Assembly: GCA_963696075.1 (NCBI GenBank)
Contig: CAVOJD010000007.1
Coordinates: 1 to 64,000 of the forward strand
DNA: 64,000 bases
Source: CAJQQK01 sp963696075
Lineage (GTDB): Bacteria > Pseudomonadota > Alphaproteobacteria > Rhizobiales > Hyphomicrobiaceae
Direction: 5' to 3'
Shown: positions 22,201 to 28,822 of the stretch, piece after piece
How the letters are laid out: each line of letters starts with the position of its first letter
Position numbering within the stretch: position 1 is the first letter of the stretch
Program-made: the position numbers and the translations under genes
The notes under the pieces: generated by a model
Told to the model about the DNA's origin: nothing
Database searches by the model: none
Seen by the model: the letters and a program-made list of their open reading frames with translations, nothing else

Positions 22201-22212
22201 TTGGAATCCCAT
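10270..22212 (-). CDS. Giant secreted DUF11-repeat surface protein (~3980 aa)
   Basis: One uninterrupted frame of 3980 codons. ATG 22212 is preferred over ATG 22224 because GGAG lies six bases upstream. A signal peptide (MAKAMALLLLLLSSASGAFA) starts it. About 1,250 residues of DUF11-like beta-sandwich repeats follow, each with a CGG...C cysteine pair that could form a disulfide. Then come twelve near-identical Cys-free 146-residue repeats, each ending in an acidic SDDGIDTDGN motif that resembles calcium-binding type-3 repeats. More DUF11 domains, a DVDGDGSPDN calcium-type linker and an SdrD B-like module (KVFDDKNRDGYQNRGEPG) follow. The last ~80 residues (GSAFLKGSNQ to VSRLVSERW) resemble a diverged OmpA-like domain. 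Known proteins with this make-up are surface or envelope associated. The exact role (adhesin, S-layer-like coat, envelope stalk) cannot be told. It is translationally coupled to the barrel gene. Confidence 0.85.
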   Translation of the reverse strand: MGFQPLKSGRLMAKAMALLLLLLSSASGAFAAIDVNKSFSPATLYPGELSRLEIRLLNSSLLPSTSVNLTDTFPNDVFIAATPNIVSTCGGTTTSSNSATNGQITIAGGTIPAGDGTNSGVCTISVDVYATRKGTYINEIPVGEVTATTGGLPDANTQAAQGTLAILLQDLVPSISVGLSGSVQGHETTSYTITLTNPNPVPLTGTAFTYDLFQSGYNVRATNAGSTTCGSGAVAISPRPARTSAYGPTSQIDLSGATIPASGSCTITFDVEPSRDPQLPLAASSLTHQLPVNAVTTNEGATNSTTGSRSVRAYTGARVLKYFNNATAATTNLNDTTTAELRLYFQNYNAQDITNFDLTDVMPTSPGQMTVDSINTNTCSGTATNNGTAFAMTGATLPGATPQQAGAQVATCEIRATVSYSAEGTYVNTVPAGTLAGYQFPTTQATLTVSGRLLEVTKTFSRTSIYQGDSVNVTFSITNYSSTAAVSNIDLTDDLNTMCVGSACPDSGFRVAAGGVVSNTCGGTPVANVDATSFQLNDMSVAAGASCAVTVALTTSSDAFPVSQWRYNRIPVGGITFDAPGNPGQTYPIQLQGQMIIYPAIRLFKYWDPTEVGPLGVARLRIRVLRYSIDRNATSAIALTDNLPAGFQVAASPNVSNGCGGTLTAAAGASSISLSGGAMPAGAGNTQECSIYVDVRAAPLTPPATVQNFTNSIPGDAHGSPVNFSAVDDGQPASYNQLENYYTASAALQVRATSVSANKEFVPVSVNGGGPSRVTITLSNVEPTAIDLTGVTLTDSFGSTDMRLFTNVNPTFTDLAGNPNANGCRGGVFSGAPGASSITLSGAEIDKGRICKFEFNVTAFKGGNHINTIAAGDLVTNEGVTNNANVAATLTVGRQVNVGKGFSPNFIGAGEQSTLTIDFYNTNTAPNDETGESPALIDTLPVGLSIVGTPTTTCAGGTVTTGTSGGAEFIRLDGGLFVAEQVCKVIAQVTASTAGVYVNTIERGELRTLSGAENPDPARAELRVVAPPTITKSFLTSSIAIGGTSRMRFTIANPNNATLVPTGLTGVSFADPLTNIEIAAPLYVGGTCSGLTHNAAIGGTNFTASNIALAPSASCYIDVDVTSSTVGLHDNQTTGVSSNQTVGAGQPSNVAQLRVLEPVTLAKSFASPSVALGESVRMTFVLTNPNPTSVSVSSPGFTDSFPFSPGQMTVAPTPNLQSSCGILVRNPSNSGAPAAGDTGIYVRNGAVPANGTCTISIDVVADAAGSYTNTTSTLTTAAGTSPAASAPLTVIPPNPSIETTKTASVTVANGASATATDADDIVTYTITVRNTGNVTLTSVGIASDTLTRIGGGALSLTSGPTFVSNSGASAAGTLVPGETATFTASYTLVQDDVNAGGVSNTATGTGTPATGSPVTDVSDDGIDTDGNTADDPTETLITPAPAIETTKTATVTVVNGISATATDADDVVTYTIELRNTGNVTLTSVGIASDTLTRIGGAALSLTSGPTFVSNSGASAQGTLVPGETATFTASYTLVQADVDRGGVSNTATGTGTPPTGGPVTDVSDDGIDTDGNTVDDPTETLITLAPAIEATKTAAVTVANGSDTANVDAGDVITYTITAQNTGNVTLTVVSVNDQLTRLGGANLTLTSGPTFVSNSGSSPQGTLVPGETATFTASYTLVQADVDAGGVSNEAAARGTPPIGSEVSDIADDGIDTDGNTTDDPTETLIPRTPSIETTKTAAVTVANGSDASATDAGDVVTYTITLQNTGNVNLTTVGIASDNLTRLGGGALALTSGPTFVSNSGTSPQGALAPGETATFTATYTLVQADVDAGGVSNSATGTGTPPSGPAVTDVSDDGIDTDGNTTDDPTETTISPSASIETTKTAVVTVANGANGSVTDAGDVVTYTIALQNTGNVSLTSVTVASDTLTRIGGGALSLTSGPAFVSNSGSSPQGTLAPGETATFTATYALVQGDVDAGGVSNTATATGTPPTGPAVTDVSDDGIDTDGNTADDPTETLITPQPSIETTKTASVTTAGGVSPTLVDAGDTVTYSITLENTGNTTLTSVAIASDTLTRIGGGALSLTSGPTFVANSGASAAGTLIPGETATFTASYTLVQADVDAGGVSNTATGTGTPPTGPAVTDVSDDGIDTDGNTADDPTDTVITPTAAIETTKTASASVTGGLNNAVVDAGDVVSYTITLQNTGNTTLNAVAVASDTLTRIGGGALSLTSGPTFVANSGTSAAGTLIPGETATFTASYTLIQADVDAGGVSNTATGTGTPPTGPAVTDVSDDGIDTDGNTADDPTETIITNSPGIETTKVGVASVAAGASATVVDAGDAVTYTITVANTGNTTLTSVGIASDTLTRLGGGALTLTSGPTFVSNSGSSATGTLVPGEIATFTASYTLVQADIDAGGISNTATGTGTPPTGPALTDVSDDGIDTDGNITDDPTETLISPSASIETTKTAAVTVANGLDTANTDAGDVVTYSITVANTGNTTLTSVGIASDTLTRIGGGALSLTSGPTFVANSGASAPGTLIPGETATFTASYTLVQGDVDAGGVSNTATGTGTPPTGPAVTDVSDDGIDTDGNTTDDLTETVIAPQPSIETTKTAAVTVANGLDNANTDAGDVVTYTIVLENTGNVSLTSVGIAADVLTRLGGGALALTTGPTFVANSGSSPAGTLIPGETATFTASYTLVQGDVDAGGVSNTATGSGTPPSGPAVTDVSDDGIDTDGNTADDPTETVITRTPSIETTKTAAVTVANGLDATNTDAGDVITYTFTLANTGNTTLSAVGIASDNLTRIGGGALMLTSGPTFVSNSGASAQGTLIPGETATFTATYALVQGDVDAGGVSNTATGTGTPPSGPAVTDVSDDGVDTDGNTTDDPTETLITAVSSIETTKSAAVTVNAGLDTANIDAGDTVTYTITLANTGNTTLTSVAIASDTLTRIGGGALALTSGPTFVANSGSSPAGTLIPGETATFTAIYTLVQGDVDAGGISNTATGTGTPPSGPPVTDVSDDGIDTDGNTSDDPTETPIIRTPGIGLVKSASTAAFSTPPQAGELITYTYVVTNTGNVTVFNVAVSEDGGIFTGTGTPPVPAYLSGGADLDGGAGTATDIAPGQTVTFRAPYAITQQDIDAGNVDNQAVANGGTSGGGTVTDRSDESSPAAGDDDPTSVTIPRAPALSLTKVAGAARQIFPFVYEIDYTIVVTNTGNMTATQVGISDNVSAAIAPGQLMGAPTVQVSGFTSGGQANTGYDGASNAALLAGSPTLAPGAAGTILVTVRGNFSGGLPPSGQGNTAFATSQQITTPVPSDDPTVTPQDPNDTNPTLAPIIDVDGDGSPDNSETDTGDRESDGTANSSDYDPTGYFYCQETGTILTGGFITVTGPLGSQTGVGTNANIVIVRDGSDGLYQFHVTAPGQYTLTYSLPPTGVASTDRLSSGTLDLTSLLPANPAVIGGSEVGSTGQLSDFSASGNPFYTVFDVEAGDPTIFSNNIPLMHCGTPAITAAKAVSGTPVILGSGATQITYRVSAESSGSSQVRDVTLTDDLNAVFGAGNFVVSNVSLVSAPTGFTALANAAFNGDSNTDLLTTGGTLNPGETVTVEFVVDVTVPNNGTFTNTVTAGGASPLSGNPIPSSTATADILLDPSNSLPQLVVEKTSSRPTARIGDVIPYRITVRNPTPLDRVGVDFVDVMPAGFTYRLGTASIDSVAVEPVRNGRRLVWPNQSVPANATVTITFNLGVGAAAASMEFVNLAWVEDPISRTRISSIGRAVVKREVEHVFDCGEIIGKVFDDKNRDGYQNRGEPGLPGVRVVTARGRLITTDKHGRYNVPCADIPDAKIGSNFIIKLDTRTLPTGYRVTTENPRVVRLTRGKLTKLNFGASISSVIRIDLNGSAFLKGSNQPTHKLVAGIDQLIARLVDKPASVIRLSYHGRSDRESAPERLKMVSRLVSERWQRAGGRHRLDIETRVVVGR
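13066..18331 (-). repeat. Twelve tandem 438-bp coding repeats
   Basis: Within the giant gene, twelve copies of a ~438-bp unit (146 codons) lie head to tail. The recurring segment encoding IETTKTA is seen at about 18319, 17881, 17443, 17008, 16570, 16132, 15694 and 15256, then onward to ~13066, spaced 438 bp apart with one gap of 435. Copies share most bases, including the GPTFVSNSG, PGETATFTA and DDGIDTDGNT stretches. Frame is always preserved. Such an array can gain or lose whole units by recombination without disrupting the protein, and short-read assemblies may collapse it. Confidence 0.92.
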
Positions 22213-22633
22213 GTGCTTCTCCATCGTCAACGCTCTGGTCGGCTTTAAGCGTGAGCAACGAGAAACAAGAGGGCGCACGACCGGACCTGCGGACCGCTTG
22301 GTGCATTAAAGATCTGTTTACGAATTAGTGCGTAGGCGATTCGATTTGCTCATCCTTCGAATATTCGGCAAAGCAAACGTCTTGCAGCGTCATAGAATCA
22401 AAATTGCATCACCAACTTTTGGGTGCAGTTAGATATATTTGCTCGTTTAAATTGTAATTCAGCTGCCGACTCTCAACACGCACTCGGCGCACCAGAGCGC
22501 GCGCCATCCCGCGTCCGGTCCAGGCATGAATCCAGCCATGCCGGCGCCGCACGCACTGTCGTGCAAGGGCGCAAACGGTTCGCCCGCGTCTTCAGAATGA
22601 TTGAGAGTCCAAGTAAGCCGCGCCCCTCAGCGC
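22213..22633. promoter_or_regulatory. Upstream region of the giant DUF11 gene
   Basis: This 420-bp gap between the giant gene and ureG is clearly AT-richer than its surroundings from about 22300 to 22460. It must carry the promoter of the giant gene (minus strand) and the end of the urease operon. I could not identify a definite -35/-10 pair, operator or terminator. No coding sequence is supported. Confidence 0.45.
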
Positions 22634-23281
22634 TCAAGCGCCCTGGACAGCCCGCTCGCCGAGCGTGAGCCCGCCGACATCAGCCAGAAACGCGACGATA
22701 TCATCGACGCCCGCGCCGTTTCGCACCGCCGCCGAGATCACCGGCCGGCCCTGGCGCGCCGCACGCGCATCCCCCAGCATGCTCTCGACATCGACACCGA
22801 CATAAGGCGCAAGATCGCGCTTGTTGATCACCAGCAGATCGGAACGCGTGATCCCCGGACCCCCCTTGCGCGGAATATCATCGCCCTGCGCGGTATCGAT
22901 CACGTAGATCGTCACGTCGGCAAGATCCGGCGAGAACGTCGCCGCCAGATTGTCCCCGCCCGACTCGATCAAGACGAGTTCGAGATCGGGGAACCGCGCC
23001 CTCAGATCCGCGATCGCCGCGAGATTGATCGAACAGTCCTCACGGATCGCCGTATGCGGGCACCCGCCCGTCTCGACCCCCACAACGCGGTCCGCCGGCA
23101 GCACCTGCGCCCGCATGAGCGCTTCGGCATCTTCCCGCGTATAGATGTCGTTCGTGATCACCGCCATGTCGCAACGCTTGGCGAGCGCCCGCGCCAGCGC
23201 AATCGTCAGTGTCGTCTTGCCGGTGCCAACCGGACCGCCGATACCGACGCGTAGCGGACCGTTCGAGGAAGAACCTGTCAT
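22634..23281 (-). CDS. ureG: Urease accessory GTPase UreG
   Basis: A 215-residue GTPase that drives nickel delivery into apo-urease with UreE, UreF and UreD. Visible features are the P-loop [11 protein letters not shown] at residues 15-25, the nickel-site motif TGGCPH ([13 protein letters not shown]), ESGGDNL (metal/switch region) and the guanine-specificity motif INKRDLAP. Length matches the family. The start ATG overlaps the end of ureF by 4 bp (23278-23281), showing translational coupling. It is the last gene of the urt-ure transcription unit. Confidence 0.97.
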   Translation of the reverse strand: MTGSSSNGPLRVGIGGPVGTGKTTLTIALARALAKRCDMAVITNDIYTREDAEALMRAQVLPADRVVGVETGGCPHTAIREDCSINLAAIADLRARFPDLELVLIESGGDNLAATFSPDLADVTIYVIDTAQGDDIPRKGGPGITRSDLLVINKRDLAPYVGVDVESMLGDARAARQGRPVISAAVRNGAGVDDIVAFLADVGGLTLGERAVQGA

Positions 23282-23982
23282 GACCGAAATAACCTCACCT
23301 TGAGTGTCTCGTGGTTCATCGCGAATATATCCGCGGCAAACGGCGCCGCCGCGATATCGTCTTCACCCGCCTGCGCCGCAGCCTGCGCCGCCTTCCGGAT
23401 CACATCGAACAACTGCGCATGCACCCGCTGACCATCGAACTGGCCGATCACGCCAAGACGGATCGCGGCTGATAGCGCATTCGAAACGAAGGCATGTCCG
23501 TAGGCTTCCAGCGTCTGCTCCAGCCGGATCCCCTGCGCCCGGCAGGCAAGCCCCACCGCGACCGGATAGGTCAACGCAGCCTCATCGACATGGACAAGAC
23601 TGGCTGCCGCCTCCGGCCAACCCGCCGCCAGCGCATCGCGAAAATTTCGCGCGAGAATGTGCGTCTCCTGCGCCCGCTCCGCCGAGGCCTGCAGGGCAAC
23701 CGAAAGATCGGCCACCTCACGCATGGCATCACGCCTCTCCGCCCGCCACGCCAGCGACGCAATCACCAGATCGGTCCACACCATGCCATGGCGAAGCAGT
23801 GTACCAAGCCAATCGCCGAGATCGTCGCGGGTCGCGATATGTCCGCCAGCAACAGCCGTCTCGAGGCCCTGGCTATAGGCGAACGCACCGGTTGGAAACG
23901 ACGGCGAAAACCACACCATCAACTCCGCCGCAAAGGCTGGCGCCAAGGGCGCATCGCACCGGATGTCGCCATCATCACGCAT
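23278..23982 (-). CDS. ureF: Urease accessory protein UreF
   Basis: UreF joins UreD and UreG in the complex that loads nickel into urease. From ATG 23982 the protein is about 234 residues. The family signature [17 protein letters not shown] lies near residues 22-38, followed by the all-helical body with [17 protein letters not shown]. The open frame extends upstream to 24243, but that part runs antisense-like through the His-rich tail of ureE and has no family similarity. I therefore take the ATG that overlaps ureE by 8 bp. It overlaps ureG by 4 bp downstream. Confidence 0.94.
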   Translation of the reverse strand: MRDDGDIRCDAPLAPAFAAELMVWFSPSFPTGAFAYSQGLETAVAGGHIATRDDLGDWLGTLLRHGMVWTDLVIASLAWRAERRDAMREVADLSVALQASAERAQETHILARNFRDALAAGWPEAAASLVHVDEAALTYPVAVGLACRAQGIRLEQTLEAYGHAFVSNALSAAIRLGVIGQFDGQRVHAQLFDVIRKAAQAAAQAGEDDIAAAPFAADIFAMNHETLKVRLFRS

Positions 23983-24583
23983 GATCTTTGGCAGCCTGCC
24001 CGAGAGAACTTGTCGCACCACGGTCCTCACGCTTGTCATGGTCATTGGCGCGCGAGTGACCTTCCGCATGGTCGTGATGACCTGCTGCCCCCTGCCCATG
24101 GTCATGCTCATGCGAATGGGAGTGAGAATGCCCATGCGCGTGGGATGCCGCGTGCGCGTGCCCGCTGTAGGCCCCGCGTTCCGGCGTGAACGGCTCCATG
24201 ACCTCGCGCACCCCCGCCCCGAGCCCGGCCAGCATGTCCGCAATCACATGATCGCGGCCAATGAGTATCCGGTCCGCTTCGATCTGCGCCGGCAGATGCC
24301 GGTTGCCGATATGCCAGGCAAGCACGCTGAGTTGACGCGGATCGTCGGCACGCACTTCCAGAAGCGCCTCCTCCGCCGCAATCACCTCGACATGCCGCCC
24401 ATCCTCCAGCACCAACCGGTCCCCGTCCGAAAGCGCCGTCGCCTGCGCCAGATCAACCAGCACGCGGTCGCCCTGCACCAACGTCAACACCCGCCGCCGC
24501 AGATGCCGCTCATCATGAGCAAGGACAATCTGGGCGAACGCCGCCTTGGATTGATCCTGGGTAATGGAAGTCGAACGCAGCAT
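23975..24583 (-). CDS. ureE: Urease nickel metallochaperone UreE with long His-rich tail
   Basis: UreE carries nickel to the urease maturation complex. The N-terminal peptide-binding domain includes RHLRRRVLTLVQGDRVLVDL. The metal-binding core has LAWHIGNRHLPAQIE, with the central conserved His. The C-terminus is a long histidine-rich tail (HGHSHSHSHEHDHG and more, about 45 residues), which in this family binds several nickel ions. ATG 24583 is chosen because AAGGA sits six bases upstream; a GTG at 24601 is the alternative. It lies between ureC and ureF. Confidence 0.95.
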   Translation of the reverse strand: MLRSTSITQDQSKAAFAQIVLAHDERHLRRRVLTLVQGDRVLVDLAQATALSDGDRLVLEDGRHVEVIAAEEALLEVRADDPRQLSVLAWHIGNRHLPAQIEADRILIGRDHVIADMLAGLGAGVREVMEPFTPERGAYSGHAHAASHAHGHSHSHSHEHDHGQGAAGHHDHAEGHSRANDHDKREDRGATSSLGQAAKDHA

Positions 24584-24621
24584 GTCAAATCCTTGCAGCA
24601 CGAACCATCACAACGGACGGA

Positions 24622-26361
24622 TCAGAACAGAAAGTAGCGTTGCGCCATCGGCAGTTCCGTCGCCGGCTCGCACACCAGAAGCTCGCCATCCGCTCTGACT
24701 TCATAGGTCTCGGGGTGAACCGAGATATCCGGCGTGGCATCGTTGAGCACCATATCCGCTTTGGAGATGCCGCCGCGAACATTCTCGATCGCAACACACT
24801 CCTTGGCGAGCCCTAACTCGTCGCGGACGTTTGCCTCCATGGCCGCTTTCGACACGAACGTCACCGACGTTGCCGTGCGCGCACGCCCGAAGGCGCCGAA
24901 CATTTCCCGGTAGTGCACCGGCTGCGGCGTCGGGATCGACGCGTTCGGGTCCCCCATCAGGCTGGCTGCGATCATGCCGCCCTTGATCACCATATCGGGC
25001 TTCACGCCGAAGAACGCCGGCGACCACAACACCAGGTCGGCCAGCTTGCCAACCTCGACCGACCCGATATGCGCCGACATCCCGTGCGCGATCGCCGGGT
25101 TGATCGTGTACTTCGCGATATAGCGGCGAATGCGCATATTGTCGTTGCCATTCCCGGCATCAAGGCCAAGCGCACCGCGCTGCACCTTCATCTTGTGCGC
25201 CGTCTGCCAGGTCCGGATGATCACTTCACCGACCCGCCCCATCGCCTGGCTGTCGGAGGCGATCATCGACAACGCGCCGATGTCATGAAGGATATCTTCC
25301 GCGGCAATCGTCTCCTTGCGGATCCGGCTTTCCGCGAACGCCAGATCCTCCGCGATCGAGGGGTCGAGGTGATGGCAAACCATCAGCATGTCGAGATGTT
25401 CATCGATGGTGTTGACCGTGAACGGCCGCGTCGGATTGGTCGAGGACGGCAGCACATTGGAAAGCCCCGCCACCCGGATGATGTCGGGCGCATGCCCGCC
25501 GCCCGCGCCTTCGGTGTGGAAGGCATGGATCGTGCGCCCCTTGAACGCCGCGATCGTGTCCTCGACGAAGCCGGATTCATTCAGCGTGTCGGTATGGATC
25601 ATCACCTGAATGTCATAGTCATCCGCAACACTCAGGCAATTGTCGATCGCAGCCGGTGTCGTCCCCCAGTCCTCATGCAGTTTGAGCGACGAGGCGCCGG
25701 CCCTGATCTGTTCTTCGAGCGCGCCGGGGAGCGCCGCATTGCCCTTGCCCGAAAACGACAGGTTCATCGGGAACGCATCGGCTGCCTGCAGCATCCTGGC
25801 GATGTGCCACGGCCCCGGCGTACACGTCGTTGCGTTCGTGCCCGTCGCAGGTCCCGTGCCGCCACCCAGCATCGTCGTGACACCCGACATCAGCGCTTCT
25901 TCGATCTGCTGCGGACAGATGAAGTGGATGTGTGAATCGAACCCGCCCGCCGTCAGGATCTTGCCCTCCCCCGCGATCACCTCCGTGCCGGGCCCGACCG
26001 TGATCGCCTGGGCGGGATTGAGATTGCCAAACCCATCCTGAATGTCCGGATTGCCAGCCTTGCCGATGCCAACGATGCGTCCATCCCGGAGCCCGACATC
26101 CGCCTTTATGATGCCGGTGACCGCATCAATGATCAGCGCATTGGTGATCACCGTGTCGACGGCGCCCTCCGCGCGTGTCGCCTGGGATTGCCCCATGCCA
26201 TCGCGGATCACCTTGCCGCCGCCGAACTTCACTTCCTCGCCATAGGTCGCAAAGTCCATCTCGACTTCCGCCACAAGCTCCGTATCCGCGAGGCGCACCT
26301 TGTCCCCGGTCGTCGGGCCGAACATGTCGGCATAAGCCGACCGTGAGATTTTCGCAGGCAT
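24622..26361 (-). CDS. ureC: Urease alpha (catalytic) subunit UreC
   Basis: Hydrolyses urea to ammonia and carbamate at a dinuclear nickel centre in the cytoplasm. All active-site landmarks are present in the 579 residues: HIH at 144-146, the lysine that is carbamylated (K227 in [10 protein letters not shown]), [12 protein letters not shown], and the mobile-flap motif MVCHHLD. The length is slightly over the usual ~570. It starts 13 bp after ureB, in line with operon expression. The gene is intact. Confidence 0.98.
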   Translation of the reverse strand: MPAKISRSAYADMFGPTTGDKVRLADTELVAEVEMDFATYGEEVKFGGGKVIRDGMGQSQATRAEGAVDTVITNALIIDAVTGIIKADVGLRDGRIVGIGKAGNPDIQDGFGNLNPAQAITVGPGTEVIAGEGKILTAGGFDSHIHFICPQQIEEALMSGVTTMLGGGTGPATGTNATTCTPGPWHIARMLQAADAFPMNLSFSGKGNAALPGALEEQIRAGASSLKLHEDWGTTPAAIDNCLSVADDYDIQVMIHTDTLNESGFVEDTIAAFKGRTIHAFHTEGAGGGHAPDIIRVAGLSNVLPSSTNPTRPFTVNTIDEHLDMLMVCHHLDPSIAEDLAFAESRIRKETIAAEDILHDIGALSMIASDSQAMGRVGEVIIRTWQTAHKMKVQRGALGLDAGNGNDNMRIRRYIAKYTINPAIAHGMSAHIGSVEVGKLADLVLWSPAFFGVKPDMVIKGGMIAASLMGDPNASIPTPQPVHYREMFGAFGRARTATSVTFVSKAAMEANVRDELGLAKECVAIENVRGGISKADMVLNDATPDISVHPETYEVRADGELLVCEPATELPMAQRYFLF

Positions 26362-26374
26362 TAACTGGCCTCTC

Positions 26375-26680
26375 TCAGAGTTTGCCCATCACCGCTTGGC
26401 GAAAGCCATAGACGGTCCGTTTTCCAGCCATCTCGACAAGCATCACCGACCGGGTCTGCCCCGGCTCGAACCGCACCGCAGTCCCCGCCGGAATGTCGAG
26501 GCGGAACCCACGCGCCTTGTCGCGGTCGAACGACAGCGCCGGGTTGGTCTCGAAGAAATGATAGTGGGAACCGACCTGGATCGGCCGGTCTCCCGTGTTC
26601 GCGACCTCGAGCGAAACCGATGCCCGGCCCTTGTTGAGCTCGATCTCGCCGTCTGCCGGCATGATCTCGCCGGGGATCAT
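26375..26680 (-). CDS. ureB: Urease beta subunit UreB
   Basis: A 101-residue structural subunit that packs with UreA and UreC. It begins [16 protein letters not shown], the family's usual start, and contains [14 protein letters not shown] and [24 protein letters not shown]. Its ATG overlaps the stop of the preceding small gene by 4 bp, so translation of the two is coupled. UreA and UreB are separate here, as in most bacteria. Confidence 0.97.
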   Translation of the reverse strand: MIPGEIMPADGEIELNKGRASVSLEVANTGDRPIQVGSHYHFFETNPALSFDRDKARGFRLDIPAGTAVRFEPGQTRSVMLVEMAGKRTVYGFRQAVMGKL

Positions 26681-26925
26681 GACCGTCTCCGGTCGGAGCG
26701 CACTTTTTCAGCTCGCGTCCGCCCGACGACCAGCGCCAGTCCGCCGGCAATCGCAGCCGCCGCCACCATCGCGATCAGCAGCATGTCATCACCGAGCAGC
26801 AGCGATGCCCCGTGCGGATGCGAATGCGGCGCCAGCGATGTGTGCGCCAAGGCGCTGCCGGCAGCGCCCGCCGAAACCATAATCGCGCCAAGTGCCGCAA
26901 TGGCTTTCGTGAAAGTCATGATCAT
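26677..26925 (-). CDS. Small predicted membrane protein between ureA and ureB
   Basis: An 82-residue product with an N-terminal hydrophobic signal or anchor ([20 protein letters not shown]). A short His-containing segment follows ([12 protein letters not shown]), then a transmembrane helix ([20 protein letters not shown]) and a basic tail ([14 protein letters not shown]). Its stop overlaps the ureB start by 4 bp and it begins 5 bp after ureA, so it is firmly part of the operon. I do not recognise the family. The histidines next to a membrane span suggest a metal or urea/nickel handling role, but this is speculation. Additional small ORFs at this position are known in rhizobial urease operons. 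Confidence 0.75.
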   Translation of the reverse strand: MIMTFTKAIAALGAIMVSAGAAGSALAHTSLAPHSHPHGASLLLGDDMLLIAMVAAAAIAGGLALVVGRTRAEKVRSDRRRS

Positions 26926-26930
26926 CTCCT

Positions 26931-27233
26931 TTATCGGATCGGGTTGTGAACAGTGACGAGCTTGGTGCCGTCGGGAAACGTCGCCTCGACCTGGACGTCG
27001 TGGATCATCTCAGGAATCCCCTCCATCACCTGGTCGCGGGTAATCACCTGGGCGCCGGCCTCCATCAGATCGGCGACCGATCGCCCATCGCGCGCGCCCT
27101 CGACCACGAAATCCGTGATCAGTGCGATCGCCTCCGGGTAGTTGAGCTTCACGCCGCGCTCCAGCCGGCGGCGCGCCACCATGGCGGCCATGGCAATCAG
27201 CAGCTTGTCTTTTTCGCGAGGGGTGAGGTTCAT
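26931..27233 (-). CDS. ureA: Urease gamma subunit UreA
   Basis: A 100-residue structural subunit of urease. It starts [20 protein letters not shown], and contains [22 protein letters not shown] and [20 protein letters not shown], all typical of UreA. The frame is open further upstream to 27308, but ATG 27233 matches the family start exactly. It is followed by the small membrane protein and ureB. Confidence 0.97.
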   Translation of the reverse strand: MNLTPREKDKLLIAMAAMVARRRLERGVKLNYPEAIALITDFVVEGARDGRSVADLMEAGAQVITRDQVMEGIPEMIHDVQVEATFPDGTKLVTVHNPIR

Positions 27234-27279
27234 GTCGTTGTCTTCGTCGGTTGTTGGATGAGATTTGCGAGAGCGGGCA

Positions 27280-28149
27280 TCAGCAATTCCAGACCCGTGG
27301 CAGGCCACTGCCCGAGAGCGGCGCGAGGGCGGCCTCGAGAAGCTGGCGCAATTCCTGGCCGCGCCGCCCGAGCGCGCGCATGATCAATCGACCACCCCAC
27401 GCACTCGCACCGAACGTCACGCCGTCGCGGCCCTCGTGCGTCGCAAGCGCCGCCCGCACCCCGTCGAGCCGGTCTTCCGCATCGGGCGACATGAGCACGA
27501 TCGTCGACACCGCCCCGGCCCCGCCAGCCACAGCCTTCAAACCAAGCGTCTCGGAAATCGCACCATCCAGGCGCACCGCTTCGGCAAACACCAATCGGCC
27601 ACCGCGCCGTATGCGCCAGTCATCACGAAACACACCCTCAATTGCCGTCTCACCGGATGCATGGCGCCCGAACACGACCGTCTCGGCCAGCAGCAGCGTC
27701 GCATCGTCCGCCATATCGATCTCGAACCGGCGCCGGACCCGGGCGCGATTGAACAGGATCGTCTCCTGCGGCAGCCAGAACAGGCTCGCCCCGCTCCCGA
27801 GTGCGAGCGAGACATCGTAGTGCGCCGTCGCCTCATCGCCGGCACCATAGATGCGCTCCGCGGCCGGCGCCGTCAGCGTCGCCGCCGCACCGGCGCCAAC
27901 CGTCACATCAACCCCAACCCGGTCACCGGCCGCAATGCCGCCGCCGGTATTGATCATCGCGATTTCGAGCCGCCCCCGCCGCCGCGGCACGCGCACCTTG
28001 TAGCCATCACGCTCGCGCTGTCGGGCAATCACCGTCTGCCCACTGCGCCGTTCGAGGTCGAGCGCAATGCCGCCCACGACACGAATGTCGGCGAGATCAC
28101 GACGCAGCGCCGCCTGGCGCGCCTCACACAGAGAGATGACTGCGGACAT
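27280..28149 (-). CDS. ureD: Urease accessory protein UreD
   Basis: UreD (UreH in some species) is the scaffold that binds apo-urease and recruits UreF and UreG. Visible motifs are [23 protein letters not shown], with the family's [10 protein letters not shown] and [12 protein letters not shown] segments, then [16 protein letters not shown]. About 289 residues from ATG 28149 (or 28158). The open frame reaches back to 28350, but the upstream part is antisense to urtE and lacks similarity. It overlaps the end of urtE by 26 bp, physically joining urea transport and urease genes. Confidence 0.94.
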   Translation of the reverse strand: MSAVISLCEARQAALRRDLADIRVVGGIALDLERRSGQTVIARQRERDGYKVRVPRRRGRLEIAMINTGGGIAAGDRVGVDVTVGAGAAATLTAPAAERIYGAGDEATAHYDVSLALGSGASLFWLPQETILFNRARVRRRFEIDMADDATLLLAETVVFGRHASGETAIEGVFRDDWRIRRGGRLVFAEAVRLDGAISETLGLKAVAGGAGAVSTIVLMSPDAEDRLDGVRAALATHEGRDGVTFGASAWGGRLIMRALGRRGQELRQLLEAALAPLSGSGLPRVWNC

Positions 28150-28819
28150 GCGCCTCATCCATTTCTGATCTCTTTCCCGCCAGCACCACCTGCCCCCGGT
28201 CAAGCACGGCATAACTATCGGCAAGATCACGTGCGAATTCGAAGTATTGCTCCACCAGCACGATCGCCATCTCGCCGGTGGATCGAAGATAATCGATCGC
28301 CCGCGCGATGTCCTTGATGATCGACGGCTGAATGCCCTCCGTCGGCTCATCGAGGACGAGCAGCTTCGGCCGCATCACCATCGCGCGCCCGATCGCAAGT
28401 TGCTGCTGCTGTCCCCCCGAAAGATCCCCGCCCCGTCGCGACAGCATGTCATTGAGCACCGGAAACAGCGAGAACACCTGATCCGGAATGGACCTGTTCC
28501 CCGCGCCCGCCGCGGCAAATCCCGTCTCGAGGTTTTCGCGCACCGTGAGCAGCGGAAAGATTTCGCGCCCCTGCGGTACGATCGCAATCCCGCGCCGCGC
28601 CCGCGCATGCTGTGCCTCGCGCGAAATATCATCACCGTTCCACCGGATCATCCCCGCTGAAATCGGTTGCTGCCCGACAATCGCGCGCAACAGGCTCGTC
28701 TTGCCGACGCCATTGCGCCCGAGAACACACGTCACCTCGCCGACCTTCGCCGTAAGCGACACCTCACGCAGCGCCTGCGCGGCACCGTATTTGAGATCGA
28801 TCGCCTGAACCTCCAGCAT
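28124..28819 (-). CDS. urtE: Urea ABC transporter ATP-binding protein UrtE
   Basis: One of two ATPases that power urea import across the inner membrane. It has 231 residues with Walker A GRNGVGKTS near 33-41, the ABC signature LSGGQQQQLAIGRA, Walker B KLLVLDEPTEGIQP and a switch histidine near VLVEQ. The EPTEGIQPS form is typical of UrtE/LivF. It starts 3 bp after urtD and overlaps ureD. Confidence 0.96.
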   Translation of the reverse strand: MLEVQAIDLKYGAAQALREVSLTAKVGEVTCVLGRNGVGKTSLLRAIVGQQPISAGMIRWNGDDISREAQHARARRGIAIVPQGREIFPLLTVRENLETGFAAAGAGNRSIPDQVFSLFPVLNDMLSRRGGDLSGGQQQQLAIGRAMVMRPKLLVLDEPTEGIQPSIIKDIARAIDYLRSTGEMAIVLVEQYFEFARDLADSYAVLDRGQVVLAGKRSEMDEAHVRSHLSV

Positions 28820-28822
28820 ACC

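Noticed and set aside
22601..27820. Plus-strand frames opposite the urease genes
   Set aside because: Shadow frames on the reverse of well-identified genes.
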